A DNA stretch of 64,000 nucleotides from Candidatus Zixiibacteriota bacterium. GTDB lineage: Bacteria > Zixibacteria > MSB-5A5 > JAABVY01 > JAHJOQ01. The DNA is taken from assembly GCA_018820315.1 (NCBI GenBank), contig JAHJOQ010000040.1, positions 1-64,000 of the forward strand, written 5' to 3'. The notes beneath the pieces are model-generated. The model ran no database searches. It saw nothing but the letters and a program-made list of their open reading frames with translations, and was not told the origin of the DNA. This document shows positions 1-9,266 of the stretch, in pieces (the stretch's first letter is position 1; every line of letters begins with the position of its first letter). The position numbers and the translations under genes are program-made.

Positions 1-813
1 AAGCTCGAACTCCGATGGAGAGAGCGTATCGAAATAGACACCATCTTCAGAAAAGACCTGCACCACCGGCACGAAATTGAAACTGTAGTTCGGCGTCAGA
101 TAGACAAACTGCGCGCTGTCGCCGGTGGCTGAGAATTCCTTCGGGAACAGATTCGCCTTCCGGTCCGATATCTGGTACTCACCGATCGGAACATAGAAAT
201 AGAAGTACTGCCTGTTCTCGAGTAGTTGCCTGTTCAGGAACAGCTCCGCGGTGCGCAGCACGTACTTATCCTCGTCGCTATAGCAGCCCTTCCTGACGAT
301 GAGATCAATTGGATTGTCAGTCAGCTTTTTCAGCGGCACGAGTTCATTGAACGCATTGCACTCAGCGAACTTCCCCATCCATTCTTCTTCAATGAATGCA
401 AGCTGCTCACCGTAGGAGAGAGTTGTCGACGAATCGATGTACGCTTTATACGATGGAAGCAGCGTTTCGAGCTCGGTCAATCCCCACTCGACCCATGAGG
501 GGTTATCGAGATGATATTGCAGCAGGATGAAGCGCGTGTATGACGATCCCATCAGGCTGTTCCAGTTCTCATCTCTGAGAGGAGTGCTGCTCCATAGCAC
601 CCACTGCTTGCGAATGTTTTGGACCGCCATCTCCGAAATGAAGATACGGTCATTCGGTTCGGAATGAAGCCGCGCCGCCTCGAGATACTGCTGCAGATCG
701 AGGTTGAGATCCGTCATCTCCCGATTCGATGCGTAGACCGAGGAAGACAGCGAACACACCACAGCCAGGAAAACAAGAGCGAACAGGCATGTTTTGAAAG
801 CCCTAACGACCAT
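1..813 (-). CDS. Exported protein of unknown function, 3' end cut by the window edge
   Basis: The minus-strand frame runs open from an ATG at 813 to the window edge without a stop, about 271 codons. The start is supported by a strong ribosome site (TAAGGAGG, 5-6 bases ahead). Residues 1-28 form a signal peptide (MVVRAFKTCLFALVFLAVVC, then small residues and YAS). The mature part is rich in aromatic and acidic residues and looks mostly helical at first (NREMTDLNLDLQQYLEAARL), becoming beta-like near the cut (YFYVPIGEYQI). I recognise no family. It starts 10 bp after the stop of the preceding gene and is the last visible member of the ExbB/ExbD/TonB-like operon, so it may be an envelope partner of that motor. 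Confidence 0.8.
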   Translation of the reverse strand, partial: MVVRAFKTCLFALVFLAVVCSLSSSVYASNREMTDLNLDLQQYLEAARLHSEPNDRIFISEMAVQNIRKQWVLWSSTPLRDENWNSLMGSSYTRFILLQYHLDNPSWVEWGLTELETLLPSYKAYIDSSTTLSYGEQLAFIEEEWMGKFAECNAFNELVPLKKLTDNPIDLIVRKGCYSDEDKYVLRTAELFLNRQLLENRQYFYFYVPIGEYQISDRKANLFPKEFSATGDSAQFVYLTPNYSFNFVPVVQVFSEDGVYFDTLSPSEFEL

Positions 814-823
814 CGCTACCTCC

Positions 824-1993
824 TTAGTTCTCCGGGCCAGTGCCATACTGACTATCAGGTTCGAGTAGTTCATAGAAGCCCTGAATCTGTCTAAACAGTT
901 CGTCAGCATTGGCGAATTTCCCGCCGTCCTGCAGCTTGCGGATAGACTTTTCACCCCAGAATATGGCTTCCTTGGTTACATTCTCGGCCTTGCCACGGTC
1001 GAGCATATCGAGATCGATTAGATATTTCGCGCTTGCTGCAATTTCCGGATAGCGGCCGTTATCGAAGAGATACTCCGAATAGGCAGGGAAAAACGCGACC
1101 GCTGTGGCAAGATATATTTCCTGATTGTAATTGCGATCATAGAATCCAGTCGTGGAAATATACCCATTCCTGAAGAGGTCAACGCATTTCTGGAAGTACT
1201 CCCACGCCATGTCGTTGGAAACATTTGCGTATGTCTCGGCGAGCAGGAAGTACGAGATTGATTTTCCGTAATCCGACTTGAGCGTGTCGGACGCTATCGC
1301 AGCATAGTAGCTGACCGACTCTCTCAGTGAATCCTTCCGGGCATCGTTGGCATCGGTATTCATGAACTGATCGTTGAGCCAGACTGCCTTAACCAGATTC
1401 GCAACGCCGAAGAGATTCGGATATTCGAGCGACATCATGTCGGCGACGCTGGCCACGAAACTGTTTTCCTCATTGTAGAGCTTATCCTGTTTGGCTCTGC
1501 GAAGAACATTCTTGAGCAGCGGCGAGCACGAGTTTGCATTCTGAATGAATGTCGCCGCCATAAGAATGTCCTTGAACAAGAACGCCGTGTTTCCGGGGAT
1601 GTTGGATGCGTGGATATCCGGTGTTTCCACTCTGTAATAGGCGTCTAGGTACCTGCTGTAGAGTTGGAGCATCAGCCCTTTCAGCTTCTCCACTTCCTCG
1701 ACGCTGTTGGGATCTTTCCTGAGATCTTCCAATGCGAGCAGGTATTGAATTTCGGTGTTGTAATAATACCCCTGGAACCTCAGCGCCGCTGATGTATCCA
1801 GGTCGCTCTTGATCGAGTTCTGTGCTTGCATTAGGTACGACACGTCATAGGTTTTGTAGTACGCATCGAGAAAATCGAGATAGCCTTCACCCTCTCCCGC
1901 CTGAGCGACACTGCCCCATGATACGAGCAGGATGCAGACACAGACAAGTGCGGCCACCGGCGACAACCTTTCTGAGCATTTGGCTGTAATCAT
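824..1993 (-). CDS. Exported helical-repeat protein of unknown function
   Basis: About 389 residues. The ATG at 1993 is preferred because AGAGGTG sits 6-8 bases ahead; a GTG three codons upstream lies inside that ribosome site. A signal peptide is clear (LSPVAALVCVCILLVSWGSVAQAG). The rest is alpha-helical with Tyr-rich helices (YLDFLDAYYKTYD, ALRFQGYYYNTEIQYLLALEDL, YFLLAETYANVSND, AWEYFQKCVDLF) that suggest TPR-like hairpins, without a clear repeat consensus. It lies 15 bp downstream of the TonB-like gene and 10 bp upstream of another exported protein. It is probably a periplasmic scaffold or partner of the proton-driven complex encoded upstream; the function is unknown. Confidence 0.85.
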   Translation of the reverse strand: MITAKCSERLSPVAALVCVCILLVSWGSVAQAGEGEGYLDFLDAYYKTYDVSYLMQAQNSIKSDLDTSAALRFQGYYYNTEIQYLLALEDLRKDPNSVEEVEKLKGLMLQLYSRYLDAYYRVETPDIHASNIPGNTAFLFKDILMAATFIQNANSCSPLLKNVLRRAKQDKLYNEENSFVASVADMMSLEYPNLFGVANLVKAVWLNDQFMNTDANDARKDSLRESVSYYAAIASDTLKSDYGKSISYFLLAETYANVSNDMAWEYFQKCVDLFRNGYISTTGFYDRNYNQEIYLATAVAFFPAYSEYLFDNGRYPEIAASAKYLIDLDMLDRGKAENVTKEAIFWGEKSIRKLQDGGKFANADELFRQIQGFYELLEPDSQYGTGPEN

Positions 1994-2017
1994 GTGTGAC
2001 ACCTCTTTTCCTGGAGG

Positions 2018-2992
2018 CTAGAGTTTATCGTAACAGTTATCATAACCAAGCAGCATGCAAAGTTTGCGCGTCACCTCCTCCAACAACATATTGACCTCAT
2101 CGCCAGCAACCTGACGACCCGGTATATCAACAAAACTCAGATTCGAAATATTGCCAATCTCCTGTGCGTTCACATCAAAACGGACCCATCTTCCTTTGAA
2201 CAAAATCGAAAATTTGTCATCGCTGCCTCGAACGATCTTAAGCCATTGTTCGGACTGGTCCATCTCTGTCTGGCTCACACCTGAATGTGTGAACATGCTC
2301 TTGACACAGAGTCGGAGACAGAGATTCACCATCTGATAATGATATGGGTCGAGTTTTATTCGTGAAATGCCCTCTTCGGGCAAATTTCTATCCGTGGTTC
2401 CGGAAGCTACAACGTTCCTGAATCCGCCGATTGTATCGGCCGCGGCTGAGACGGCTGCATAGCGAAGACCTTCGGATACTTCATTCCTGTCGACGACGTC
2501 GGTTTCGATTTCCACAACAGGTGTCTGAACCGCAGGCAGAGCTCTCTTCTCTGTTGATTCATGGATCACCGACCTGTCATTTTCTTTGGCCATATCGCGC
2601 GAATCCGCCACGATAATCTGCTTCTCCGTGGTCATGGTGTTATCCGGTATGCTGCGCAGTCGTTCTGTCGGCTTCGGTTTCGGAGGTTCCACTTTCGGTT
2701 GTGGTTTTGGCTTAGGTTTCTCGAGTGGAGGGATTTCGATTATGAAACCCGCCTTGCTTATTTTCTTCTCAGGCTTTGACGCGGTCTCAGGCGGATTGGC
2801 GGAGCCGAGATGTACGGCTGCCAGATATCCGGCAATTGTCAGCACTATAGCCAGACCCACTATGTTGAGTATCCGTCGCCATGTGGGGCCATTCCTCAAT
2901 TCAGCCGCATTAAAATCGGCTCCTGAGTGTGACCTGGTGACGAATGTCTCGAGCTCAAGCTGAGCATCGAACCTGTCAAAGTAAGCTTGCAT
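2018..2992 (-). CDS. TonB-like energy transducer with atypical C-terminal domain
   Basis: 324 residues. A cytoplasmic N-terminal part of about 45 residues is followed by one membrane helix (ILNIVGLAIVLTIAGYLAAV, about 42-62). Then comes a Pro/Lys-rich linker (PPLEKPKPKPQPKVEPPKPKP, about 88-110) like the periplasm-spanning part of TonB. The C-terminal domain (about 210-324, with KLDPYHYQMVNLCLRLCVKSM and LCMLLGYDNCYDKL) does not resemble the TonB domain I know and carries four cysteines. The long N-terminal cytoplasmic extension is also unusual. Position directly after exbB/exbD-like genes supports a role as force transducer to the outer membrane or to the two exported proteins that follow. 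Family assignment rests on architecture and context. Confidence 0.7.
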   Translation of the reverse strand: MQAYFDRFDAQLELETFVTRSHSGADFNAAELRNGPTWRRILNIVGLAIVLTIAGYLAAVHLGSANPPETASKPEKKISKAGFIIEIPPLEKPKPKPQPKVEPPKPKPTERLRSIPDNTMTTEKQIIVADSRDMAKENDRSVIHESTEKRALPAVQTPVVEIETDVVDRNEVSEGLRYAAVSAAADTIGGFRNVVASGTTDRNLPEEGISRIKLDPYHYQMVNLCLRLCVKSMFTHSGVSQTEMDQSEQWLKIVRGSDDKFSILFKGRWVRFDVNAQEIGNISNLSFVDIPGRQVAGDEVNMLLEEVTRKLCMLLGYDNCYDKL

Positions 2993-3032
2993 GTTATGCT
3001 CTGTATCCCGGTATTACTACCATTGGGCGTGA

Positions 3033-3521
3033 CTATCCGGCATCTGTCCTATAGACCAAATTGCACGGATAGTCGAGCTGATTGCACGCCGCTATTGTTA
3101 TCGCGATCAATCCGTAGTAGGAATAAGCCGAACTGAAAATGTCGATTCGAATTGAGTCCGCGACGGCCTCTCTGGTTTGGACGAATTCTCCCAGTTGCCC
3201 CGTTATCTGCTGGTAGCCGCCGACCTCAGCCAGCGACTGATTGTCGATGGTGACGAACAGCGTCTCCGGAGGCATGGATCGTTCGAAAATGAACGCCATC
3301 CGACACGAATCCGAGGTGACGTCCTTTTCGTAAATCTCGACTCTGAATGGCGATTGAGTCGTCTTGTCGACAGCATTCGCCTGCTTGTACGGCATGTCGA
3401 TTCGCTCAACCCTCTGTGCTCCGCTTCCTACTATGATGAAGAAGAACAGAAGGATGAACGCGAGATCGGACGCTCCGATGATGTATGGCGTTAGATATCT
3501 CTTGTTATTGCTGGTGGACAC
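3033..3521 (-). CDS. ExbD/TolR-like proton-channel subunit
   Basis: 162 residues starting at GTG 3521, with AGGAG about 6 bases ahead. A short cytoplasmic N-terminus precedes a single membrane helix containing the family's conserved aspartate (ASDLAFILLFFFIIVGSGAQ, Asp at about 19), the proton-binding residue in ExbD/TolR/MotB-type stators. The periplasmic part (about 40-162) contains the VTIDNQSLAEVGGY and LGEFVQTREAVADSIRIDIFS segments, which follow the usual ExbD beta-alpha pattern only loosely. The start overlaps the end of the ExbB-like gene by 17 bp, which suggests coupled translation and fixed stoichiometry. It is divergent enough that automated annotation may call it hypothetical. Confidence 0.75.
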   Translation of the reverse strand: MSTSNNKRYLTPYIIGASDLAFILLFFFIIVGSGAQRVERIDMPYKQANAVDKTTQSPFRVEIYEKDVTSDSCRMAFIFERSMPPETLFVTIDNQSLAEVGGYQQITGQLGEFVQTREAVADSIRIDIFSSAYSYYGLIAITIAACNQLDYPCNLVYRTDAG

Positions 3522-4467
3522 CCTCTATCTCCTTTACAGTCTGATTTCTGCTCACTACTTCCGGAACCGGTGATTTCAAGGACTCGACAACTTCACACAC
3601 TGCAACCGCACGCACGACCATCTGCTGATGAATCTGCGATGCGACGCGCTTCGTGAAGTAGCTGCAAACAATCGACAAGCCAAGATTGAAAAGTCCCCAG
3701 AGACTTGTGATGATTGCGACTTTCATCCCGATGGAAAAAGCCGGAGATTGCGATATGCTCGACATGTAGCCCTGCGACTGGCTGAAGATGAACAGCAGCC
3801 CTACCAGAGTTCCGAAGAATCCGGCAGCAGGTGAAGCTGATGCGATCGACTCATAGAGTGACGTCTCATTGAGATACTCAGAGATTCGGTCGATTCGATT
3901 ACGGAAGTGCAGGTACAGATGATCGTACCGTCCGGATGCATTGGTGACTTTTATCGAATCTTTCAGAATCCGCCAGAAGCGAGATTTGCGATGGTCCTGA
4001 TTAAGTACAGAATCGTAAAACTCCTGCCATGTTTGCGGTTTGTGACCAAGGAAGAAGCCGAGGCTGACATCGTCAGGATAGTACTTCTTTCTTCGAATAG
4101 ACATCGCCAGAAAAGTAAGAAATCGAGCCAGTGTGGATAGAGTCAGGGCGGCGAGCAGGAAGTACACGACGAGAACGATCTTGTCGTAGTTCGCCTGCAT
4201 GTAATTCGCCAGATCGAATCCAACCGGGTCGGTTTTCGCAATCTCCCCGAGTTCCGCCGTGTGAGTGCTGTCGATTCCTCCGTGCGAGCTTGCTCTGTAG
4301 GATTTGTCCATCATTGTGTTGATCTTCTCCACGGAGTTCGCACGAAGCTGCCAAATCAGAAAGACCGCCGCAACAAGTACTACTACCGTAACGATGCTCG
4401 ATATCAGAAATTCGCGGTTTCGATATGCTGGCTGGTCACCGGTCGGCTTATCGTGAGTCTGAGTCAT
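3505..4467 (-). CDS. MotA/TolQ/ExbB-family proton channel protein
   Basis: 320 residues, ATG with a CTGGAGGG ribosome site. Membrane helices lie at about 20-42 and 95-118, and a pair in the C-terminal third carries the family core (ASPAAGFFGTLVGLLFIFSQSQG and AIITSLWGLFNLGLSIVCSYF). The cytoplasmic loop between helices 2 and 3 is long (FLGHKPQTWQEFYDSVLNQDHRKSRF). The small-residue stretch at about 210-220 matches the MotA_ExbB domain. With the overlapping ExbD-like gene it would form a proton-motive-force motor in the inner membrane. It is the first gene of the operon. It could serve TonB-type transport, a Tol-like or a gliding-type system; the sequence alone does not decide. Confidence 0.85.
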   Translation of the reverse strand: MTQTHDKPTGDQPAYRNREFLISSIVTVVVLVAAVFLIWQLRANSVEKINTMMDKSYRASSHGGIDSTHTAELGEIAKTDPVGFDLANYMQANYDKIVLVVYFLLAALTLSTLARFLTFLAMSIRRKKYYPDDVSLGFFLGHKPQTWQEFYDSVLNQDHRKSRFWRILKDSIKVTNASGRYDHLYLHFRNRIDRISEYLNETSLYESIASASPAAGFFGTLVGLLFIFSQSQGYMSSISQSPAFSIGMKVAIITSLWGLFNLGLSIVCSYFTKRVASQIHQQMVVRAVAVCEVVESLKSPVPEVVSRNQTVKEIEGVHQQ

Positions 4468-5001
4468 CTAACCCTCCAGAGTTGGGATCACATTTCGGGA
4501 TTCTGGAAATCGCAAACCCAAAGACTGATTCCTGTTTGTAAATCGTTTTTATCAAAGTTATGTATTGCTACAGTACCAACGACACTCTGCTACGGCACAG
4601 GGCGCGTGACTCTACCCCGTGAAGTCTTCGGTCGGCCGAGTGTCCCACATTAAAACTTATCGCCATTTCCAGGAGGTTTCTTTAGGCTGGGCCGGAAAAC
4701 GCCGTTCGCGCTATCATTCAAACCAGCAATGCCTTAACTCAGACAACAGGGGTCTGACCTGCAACATTGTGCATAACATTGTCTACTGTTCAGCCAAGTG
4801 TTCATTTTGGAAGCGATCAGTGCTCAGAAATGAAACGGTTGAGCTGAGAAGGAGGCTTGTCTTGAATGAAATCGTGCGCGTCTCGGTACAGTAATTAAGT
4901 CACAATTCCGTCAGAGTGTGACTGCCGTCTGGAAACCCTTTCTGACAGATATATAGTCGGTGTGCGCGGACGGACATCGACCACATCGATCTTCTCTGGC
5001 A
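4468..5001. other. Intergenic region, no gene recognised
   Basis: 534 bp upstream of the ExbB-like operon and downstream of the acetyltransferase gene, both on the minus strand. It must contain the operon promoter, but I see no convincing -35/-10 pair. An open frame at 4619-4894 on the plus strand has no ribosome site and a composition unlike a protein. I find no RNA gene or clear repeat here. Confidence 0.5.
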
Positions 5002-5931
5002 TCAGAACCAGTTCAATCTGCTGATCGTGAAACTTTTATCGAAAATATTGCTGAATGTCTCTGAACCGAGAGGTTTGTACATCAACACATCGAATGTGCC
5101 GTAGTCAGCTTTGTAGCCACTTTCCAGCATCACTCCCTGTGCTTTGGGATCGAAAACCTGATAAGATATTGCGCTCTGTCTAGCTCGGGATTCAGCGATT
5201 CTCAGTAAATCGCGGTAAGCTCTCTTGCTGCGAGCGAGAATCTCCACGTACCGTATTGAATCAAAGCTCTTAAGCAGGAGGGCATAGCCTCCATCGACCG
5301 CGACAGAGAGCTTACGGTCAATGAGTCCATCTAACTCGCGTACTTTCAGGTCGTTCTGATTGCGAATCACGAAACCGCATTTGTCGCGAGTGTACCAGTC
5401 GAATATTGGCGAGACTTTCGTGAGGTCGATCTTGACGTCGGAAGCGGGTTTCTTCGCTGATAGAGACTTATTGGAATGATGAAGGATCTTGTATAGAAAA
5501 GGGAGCTTAGCCATCGACTCCACCTCTTTGTAGCCAACATCACAATACCATCGGTGAGCCACGATTGCGCGCGAGGTGCTCAGCATCGAGAGTCTTATGC
5601 CATTCTCACGCATATACTGCTCACTCGCATTCAGAAGCTTGCGTCCGATGCCGCTCCTTCGGTGCGATGGTCTTGTGGCGATCGAATATATGCCCCCGAT
5701 CTGCTCCACTTCTCCGTGTCTGTTCCGGGTAGGGATCAGCATGATGCCGACAAAGCCGACCAGCTCGCCGTTGATAATACCGCACATGCCAATCGGCCCG
5801 CTCGATAGACGAGAATCGTATTTGCGCAGTTTCTCGAACCAATCAGCAGTAGCCATCCACCCGAACGACTTCACCCACAGCACGAGGATATCGTCTTTGT
5901 TCTCCAAGTCGCAATACGGTACGATCTTCAT
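5002..5931 (-). CDS. GNAT-family N-acetyltransferase
   Basis: About 309 residues. ATG 5931 is chosen because AGGGA lies 9-10 bases upstream; a TTG three codons earlier is too close to that site. The N-terminal half is a GNAT domain. Motif A with the acetyl-CoA pyrophosphate loop is clear (IYSIATRPSHRRSGIGRKLL, about 86-105), followed by the helix LNASEQYMRENGIRLSMLST and the aromatic strand WYCDVGYKEV. The C-terminal 150 residues are less conserved and could be a second, degenerate GNAT or SCP2-like domain as in Eis-type enzymes. The substrate is unknown. It is a single-gene unit with long gaps on both sides. Confidence 0.85.
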   Translation of the reverse strand: MKIVPYCDLENKDDILVLWVKSFGWMATADWFEKLRKYDSRLSSGPIGMCGIINGELVGFVGIMLIPTRNRHGEVEQIGGIYSIATRPSHRRSGIGRKLLNASEQYMRENGIRLSMLSTSRAIVAHRWYCDVGYKEVESMAKLPFLYKILHHSNKSLSAKKPASDVKIDLTKVSPIFDWYTRDKCGFVIRNQNDLKVRELDGLIDRKLSVAVDGGYALLLKSFDSIRYVEILARSKRAYRDLLRIAESRARQSAISYQVFDPKAQGVMLESGYKADYGTFDVLMYKPLGSETFSNIFDKSFTISRLNWF

Positions 5932-6258
5932 ATCATACAATCCCTAAATACAGTTGATACTGTAATAGTGTGTATCCTTGACTCGTTAGAATAGGGCATT
6001 TGATATGATTACACAAGCGAAGTGATTCGGTAGCGCAGACTAGACGGTGAACATCGTCGGCAGTGTCAGCGACCTTGCTACGCATGGCTTAGGCCACGCT
6101 GGAGCTCGGAATCAACGGACTGTATGCCAAATGCCACAATGTTGTAAGTCAAGATCATTCCGCTTCGCTTCGGATCGCTGCCCTGCGCGTTTGATCGAGA
6201 ATGTTTCGTGTTATATCCAACGGCAGGCTTCGGGGAATCCTGCCCTACCTGCTACGCA
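5932..6258. other. Intergenic region with decayed palindromic repeats and a short dyad
   Basis: A short dyad (ACAGT-TGAT-ACTGT, 5950-5963) lies just upstream of the acetyltransferase start and could be an operator. Between 6168 and 6244 are fragments of the variable-arm repeat family: 6168-6183 read on the minus strand (GGGCAGCGATCCGAAG) is identical to a stretch at 14693, and 6222-6244 forms a small hairpin with GGCAGG/CCTGCC arms. I see no gene. Confidence 0.5.
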
Positions 6259-6810
6259 CTACTCTTCTATCAGAATCGCGGATGCGACCACTGTGGTCCA
6301 GAGGCCTTTGGAGTCTCCCTGCGCAGATTGTGTGGAGTTTCGAGTATGGACTATCACGCCCTTGATCTTCCACTCTTCCTTGTTTTCATCCCAGCTCTTG
6401 TCGACATCGAAAGGCAATCCAAGAGTCGTCGCAAGCATCTCGGCCGCAAGATCCTCGGCATAATCGCCAGCCACTTTGGAGGTCTGCCCGAATCCGTGAT
6501 GCTCGGACAGGTATCCGAAACATGACGGGTCTTTGGGAATCGCGACTCCAATCGATGCTGATATCAATCGGTTTGGCTCATTGGTGTCGTTCCTGCTCAT
6601 AACCGCGTGAACTATCTGTCCCGGTTTCAGGAATTTCAATCCTGCCTTTTTGCTGACGATTTTGGCTCTGGGTGGGAAAATCGAGGAGACGGTGACGATA
6701 TTAAACTGCGCTATCGATGCATCCCGCAACGCCATCTCAAACGAATTCAATTGCTCTTTGTGTCTGCCGACTCCCTTGGTCAAGAACAGTTTTGTCGGGA
6801 TTATTGACAT
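6259..6810 (-). CDS. pdaD: Pyruvoyl-dependent arginine decarboxylase
   Basis: 183 residues. ATG 6810 is chosen because AGGAGG lies 7 bases ahead; a GTG two codons upstream abuts the ribosome site. The family decarboxylates arginine to agmatine, the first step of a polyamine route, using a pyruvoyl group made by self-cleavage. The cleavage motif is visible as TVSSIFPP, so Ser42-Ser43 should be the scissile pair, giving a small beta and a larger alpha chain. Other family segments are [30 protein letters not shown] and the C-terminal [12 protein letters not shown]. Length fits the roughly 160-195 residues of the family. No other polyamine gene is nearby, so it stands alone here. Confidence 0.93.
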   Translation of the reverse strand: MSIIPTKLFLTKGVGRHKEQLNSFEMALRDASIAQFNIVTVSSIFPPRAKIVSKKAGLKFLKPGQIVHAVMSRNDTNEPNRLISASIGVAIPKDPSCFGYLSEHHGFGQTSKVAGDYAEDLAAEMLATTLGLPFDVDKSWDENKEEWKIKGVIVHTRNSTQSAQGDSKGLWTTVVASAILIEE

Positions 6811-6956
6811 CGCCACACCTCCTGATTAATGGGCGACAAATATAACCATCCTGACCGAATATCGCAATCAGTATTCTTGCGCATCAGGATTTGAATCCAG
6901 CCGACAGGAAAGGCCTCCTGACGGCGCTGCAAGAATCAGAACCCATTCAGCTAGAT

Positions 6957-9266
6957 CTACCACCAGGACCAGAATTCGACCCTGAAGAACCGGAACACTC
7001 TGCGGAGAAGCTTTCCTCCAAGACTCATTTTGCCGCAATAGACTTTTACATATCCGGTCATCCCCGGTTTGAGAAGACCATCATCATTCGGGATGACGCT
7101 GATTGCGGTGAATACATTCTCCTGCGCGCCTGCTGTTGCCGTTTCGTTGACCTTGACAACCATGCCATCGATACTCTTAGTCGGGTATGAAGATACTTTC
7201 AGCACCGACCTGAGTCCGGTTGCGATGATATCATAGTCTTCCTCCGGCACGGCGATGACTGCTTCTAACGTATCGGTGCGCACCATTGTCAGGATTTCAT
7301 CGGCACCACCGTTGGAGCTGACTCTCCCGACAAAAGGTGCTACAAAGGTCGAGGCTTCGATCTGCTCCAGTAAATAATTCTTTCTTGCTTCAAGTCGGCC
7401 GATTTCGGCATCGACGACCAATAGCTCTTCTGCTTTCGGGCCCGATATGAGAAGCTCGTACTTGGATTTGGCGATATCAACCTGGGCCTCTGCGATGCTC
7501 ATAGCAGTCCGGGCTCTCTCCCACTCCTCTTTCGGGATCAGCCCTCCGTTGAGCATCTTGTCAGCGCGATTGAATTCGTTGACTTTGTCGATGTGCTTCA
7601 GTTGGGCTTCAGTGACCTCGTTCTTCGCGCGGGCAATGTCGGCAGCTTTCGGATCAGACAACAGCAGATTGTATTCAGCACTCGCCTTTTTCAACTCAGA
7701 CTCGATCTGGGCTAGATCGCCCTTGTATAGATTCGACGAAACCGTAAGCAGTGTATCACCCTCGTTAACCGTCTCGCCTTCCTGGAACAATGGCTCTAAT
7801 TTGAACACCGAGAAATCGAGTGTGGCGAGCTGACACACACCCGTATTCTGCGTCTGATGCTTTCCGCCCAGGAAGTAGATCGATTCGAGAACATTCTTTT
7901 CGGGAGCCCTGATCGTGAAACTCTCAATAGGCCGCAGGCGGGCAGATGACGACACGCGCTGTTCTGTCTTGACCAGAACCAACACAAGTACCAGAACAAC
8001 CAACAAGCCGCCCCAGATAAACCATCTTGTTCGACTTACTCGCGAAATGGCGTCCTCCCTGACAGCCTCTTTCACTTGTCTCGCTGTGCTCATTAGCAGT
8101 GGTTTGAAGATAATGAGGAGCAGCGCGGCAAACAAGAGAAATCCTGCCCCCTGCCACTTCTCCACGAGCGCGTTCATAAGCTTCGATCCGAGGAAATAGA
8201 GCAGCAGGACAGAGTACGTGACCGCCAGAATGCTATATACAACGAATATTCGCCGCTCCCGGCGAGAATGCGGTTGTGTATCTGACGATATCCCGAACGC
8301 TGCTTTCACAAATAGCCTTTTCAGGTACGCAAACGCCTTTTGTCTCAGATTCGGAATGTTTACGAGATCGGTGAGAAAATAGTACCCGTCGAGTTTCAGG
8401 AGAGGGTTAAGATTAAATATCAGTGTCCCGAACGAAACAAGCACAACAACGAAAAGAAAATCTGAAACCAGCGTACCCTGCTTGATAATTCTCCAGAGCA
8501 CGACGCTGACCGCCCCTATCAGAACCTGCATATACATCCCGGCCAGAATTGTATATATCTTCTGAGATTTCTTCGGAAACATGTATGAATCCGAGAGATT
8601 GCAGTAGAAGGCGGGCTGGAAGTAGATCAGCAGGAAGCCCATCTCGCGGACTCGCCCTCCGAAATGATGGCAGACCAGCGCATGAGCGAATTCGTGCAGG
8701 ACTATCACGACGAACAGTGCAGCGATCAGACTTGCGATGGTCGATACCTGCAGCAGGTCGACTGCACTGTAAGGAATTCTGCCCGGCAGTGAAAATAGCA
8801 CCCATATTCCGAGCAGAATCAGCAGAGATGCCGCGATCACGAAATGCGGCGAGAAAGCAAACCGCAGTTTCTTATATAGTCTGTCGAGCAGTTGCTCTGG
8901 ATTAAACGTCTCGAATCTGAGATGCAGGATCGACTTGCGACGCGACTTCTTCTTGTCCTCTTCAGATTTTTTGGAAAGAACATATTCGATTCTCGGCGTG
9001 TCGAGGAAAAGCATGTCGTCGAATTTGGTGGCGAATTTCTCGACGGCTTCCGGGGGAACCTTGATGTTGAGCCGGTTTTGCAGAATCCCGGCGATCTCTT
9101 CGGCAGTTGCCTGACCATCGAGAGATTCGAATATCACATATTCCGGCTCCCGCAATCGTATATACCTGCCGGTTACAGGATCGCTGATGATATAGAATGT
9201 CTGTCCCGATGCTTCCTGCTTCGCGACGCGAAGGTCTTCGCGTGTTTTTGGAAGGCTATTTGACAT
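6957..9266 (-). CDS. PqqD-like / M50 metalloprotease / HlyD adaptor fusion protein
   Basis: 769 residues from ATG 9266, whose A is shared with the stop of the ClC gene (TGATG overlap); a GTG one codon upstream is less likely. Order of parts: a PqqD-like winged-helix region (about 22-95, YIISDPVTGRYIRLREPEYV), a multi-helix M50 site-2-protease-like domain with zinc motif HEFAH (His191, Glu192, His195) and third ligand in NLNPLLKLDGYYFLTDL, further helices to about 430, then a HlyD/MacA-type adaptor (LATLDFSVFKLEPLFQEGETVNEGDTL, coiled coil about 520-620, barrel EAVIAVPEEDYDIIATGL). Such fusions are known as peptidase M50/HlyD efflux proteins. The intact zinc ligands suggest active proteolysis coupled to export. 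No dedicated ABC partner or substrate is adjacent. Confidence 0.85.
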   Translation of the reverse strand: MSNSLPKTREDLRVAKQEASGQTFYIISDPVTGRYIRLREPEYVIFESLDGQATAEEIAGILQNRLNIKVPPEAVEKFATKFDDMLFLDTPRIEYVLSKKSEEDKKKSRRKSILHLRFETFNPEQLLDRLYKKLRFAFSPHFVIAASLLILLGIWVLFSLPGRIPYSAVDLLQVSTIASLIAALFVVIVLHEFAHALVCHHFGGRVREMGFLLIYFQPAFYCNLSDSYMFPKKSQKIYTILAGMYMQVLIGAVSVVLWRIIKQGTLVSDFLFVVVLVSFGTLIFNLNPLLKLDGYYFLTDLVNIPNLRQKAFAYLKRLFVKAAFGISSDTQPHSRRERRIFVVYSILAVTYSVLLLYFLGSKLMNALVEKWQGAGFLLFAALLLIIFKPLLMSTARQVKEAVREDAISRVSRTRWFIWGGLLVVLVLVLVLVKTEQRVSSSARLRPIESFTIRAPEKNVLESIYFLGGKHQTQNTGVCQLATLDFSVFKLEPLFQEGETVNEGDTLLTVSSNLYKGDLAQIESELKKASAEYNLLLSDPKAADIARAKNEVTEAQLKHIDKVNEFNRADKMLNGGLIPKEEWERARTAMSIAEAQVDIAKSKYELLISGPKAEELLVVDAEIGRLEARKNYLLEQIEASTFVAPFVGRVSSNGGADEILTMVRTDTLEAVIAVPEEDYDIIATGLRSVLKVSSYPTKSIDGMVVKVNETATAGAQENVFTAISVIPNDDGLLKPGMTGYVKVYCGKMSLGGKLLRRVFRFFRVEFWSWW

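Noticed and set aside
4619-4894. 91-codon open frame in the gap upstream of the ExbB-like operon
   Set aside because: No ribosome site, unusual composition, no recognisable motif, and it points against the flanking operon.
8413-8805. 130-codon minus-strand frame inside the M50-HlyD gene
   Set aside because: It is a shadow in another frame of a well-supported gene; no independent start signal.
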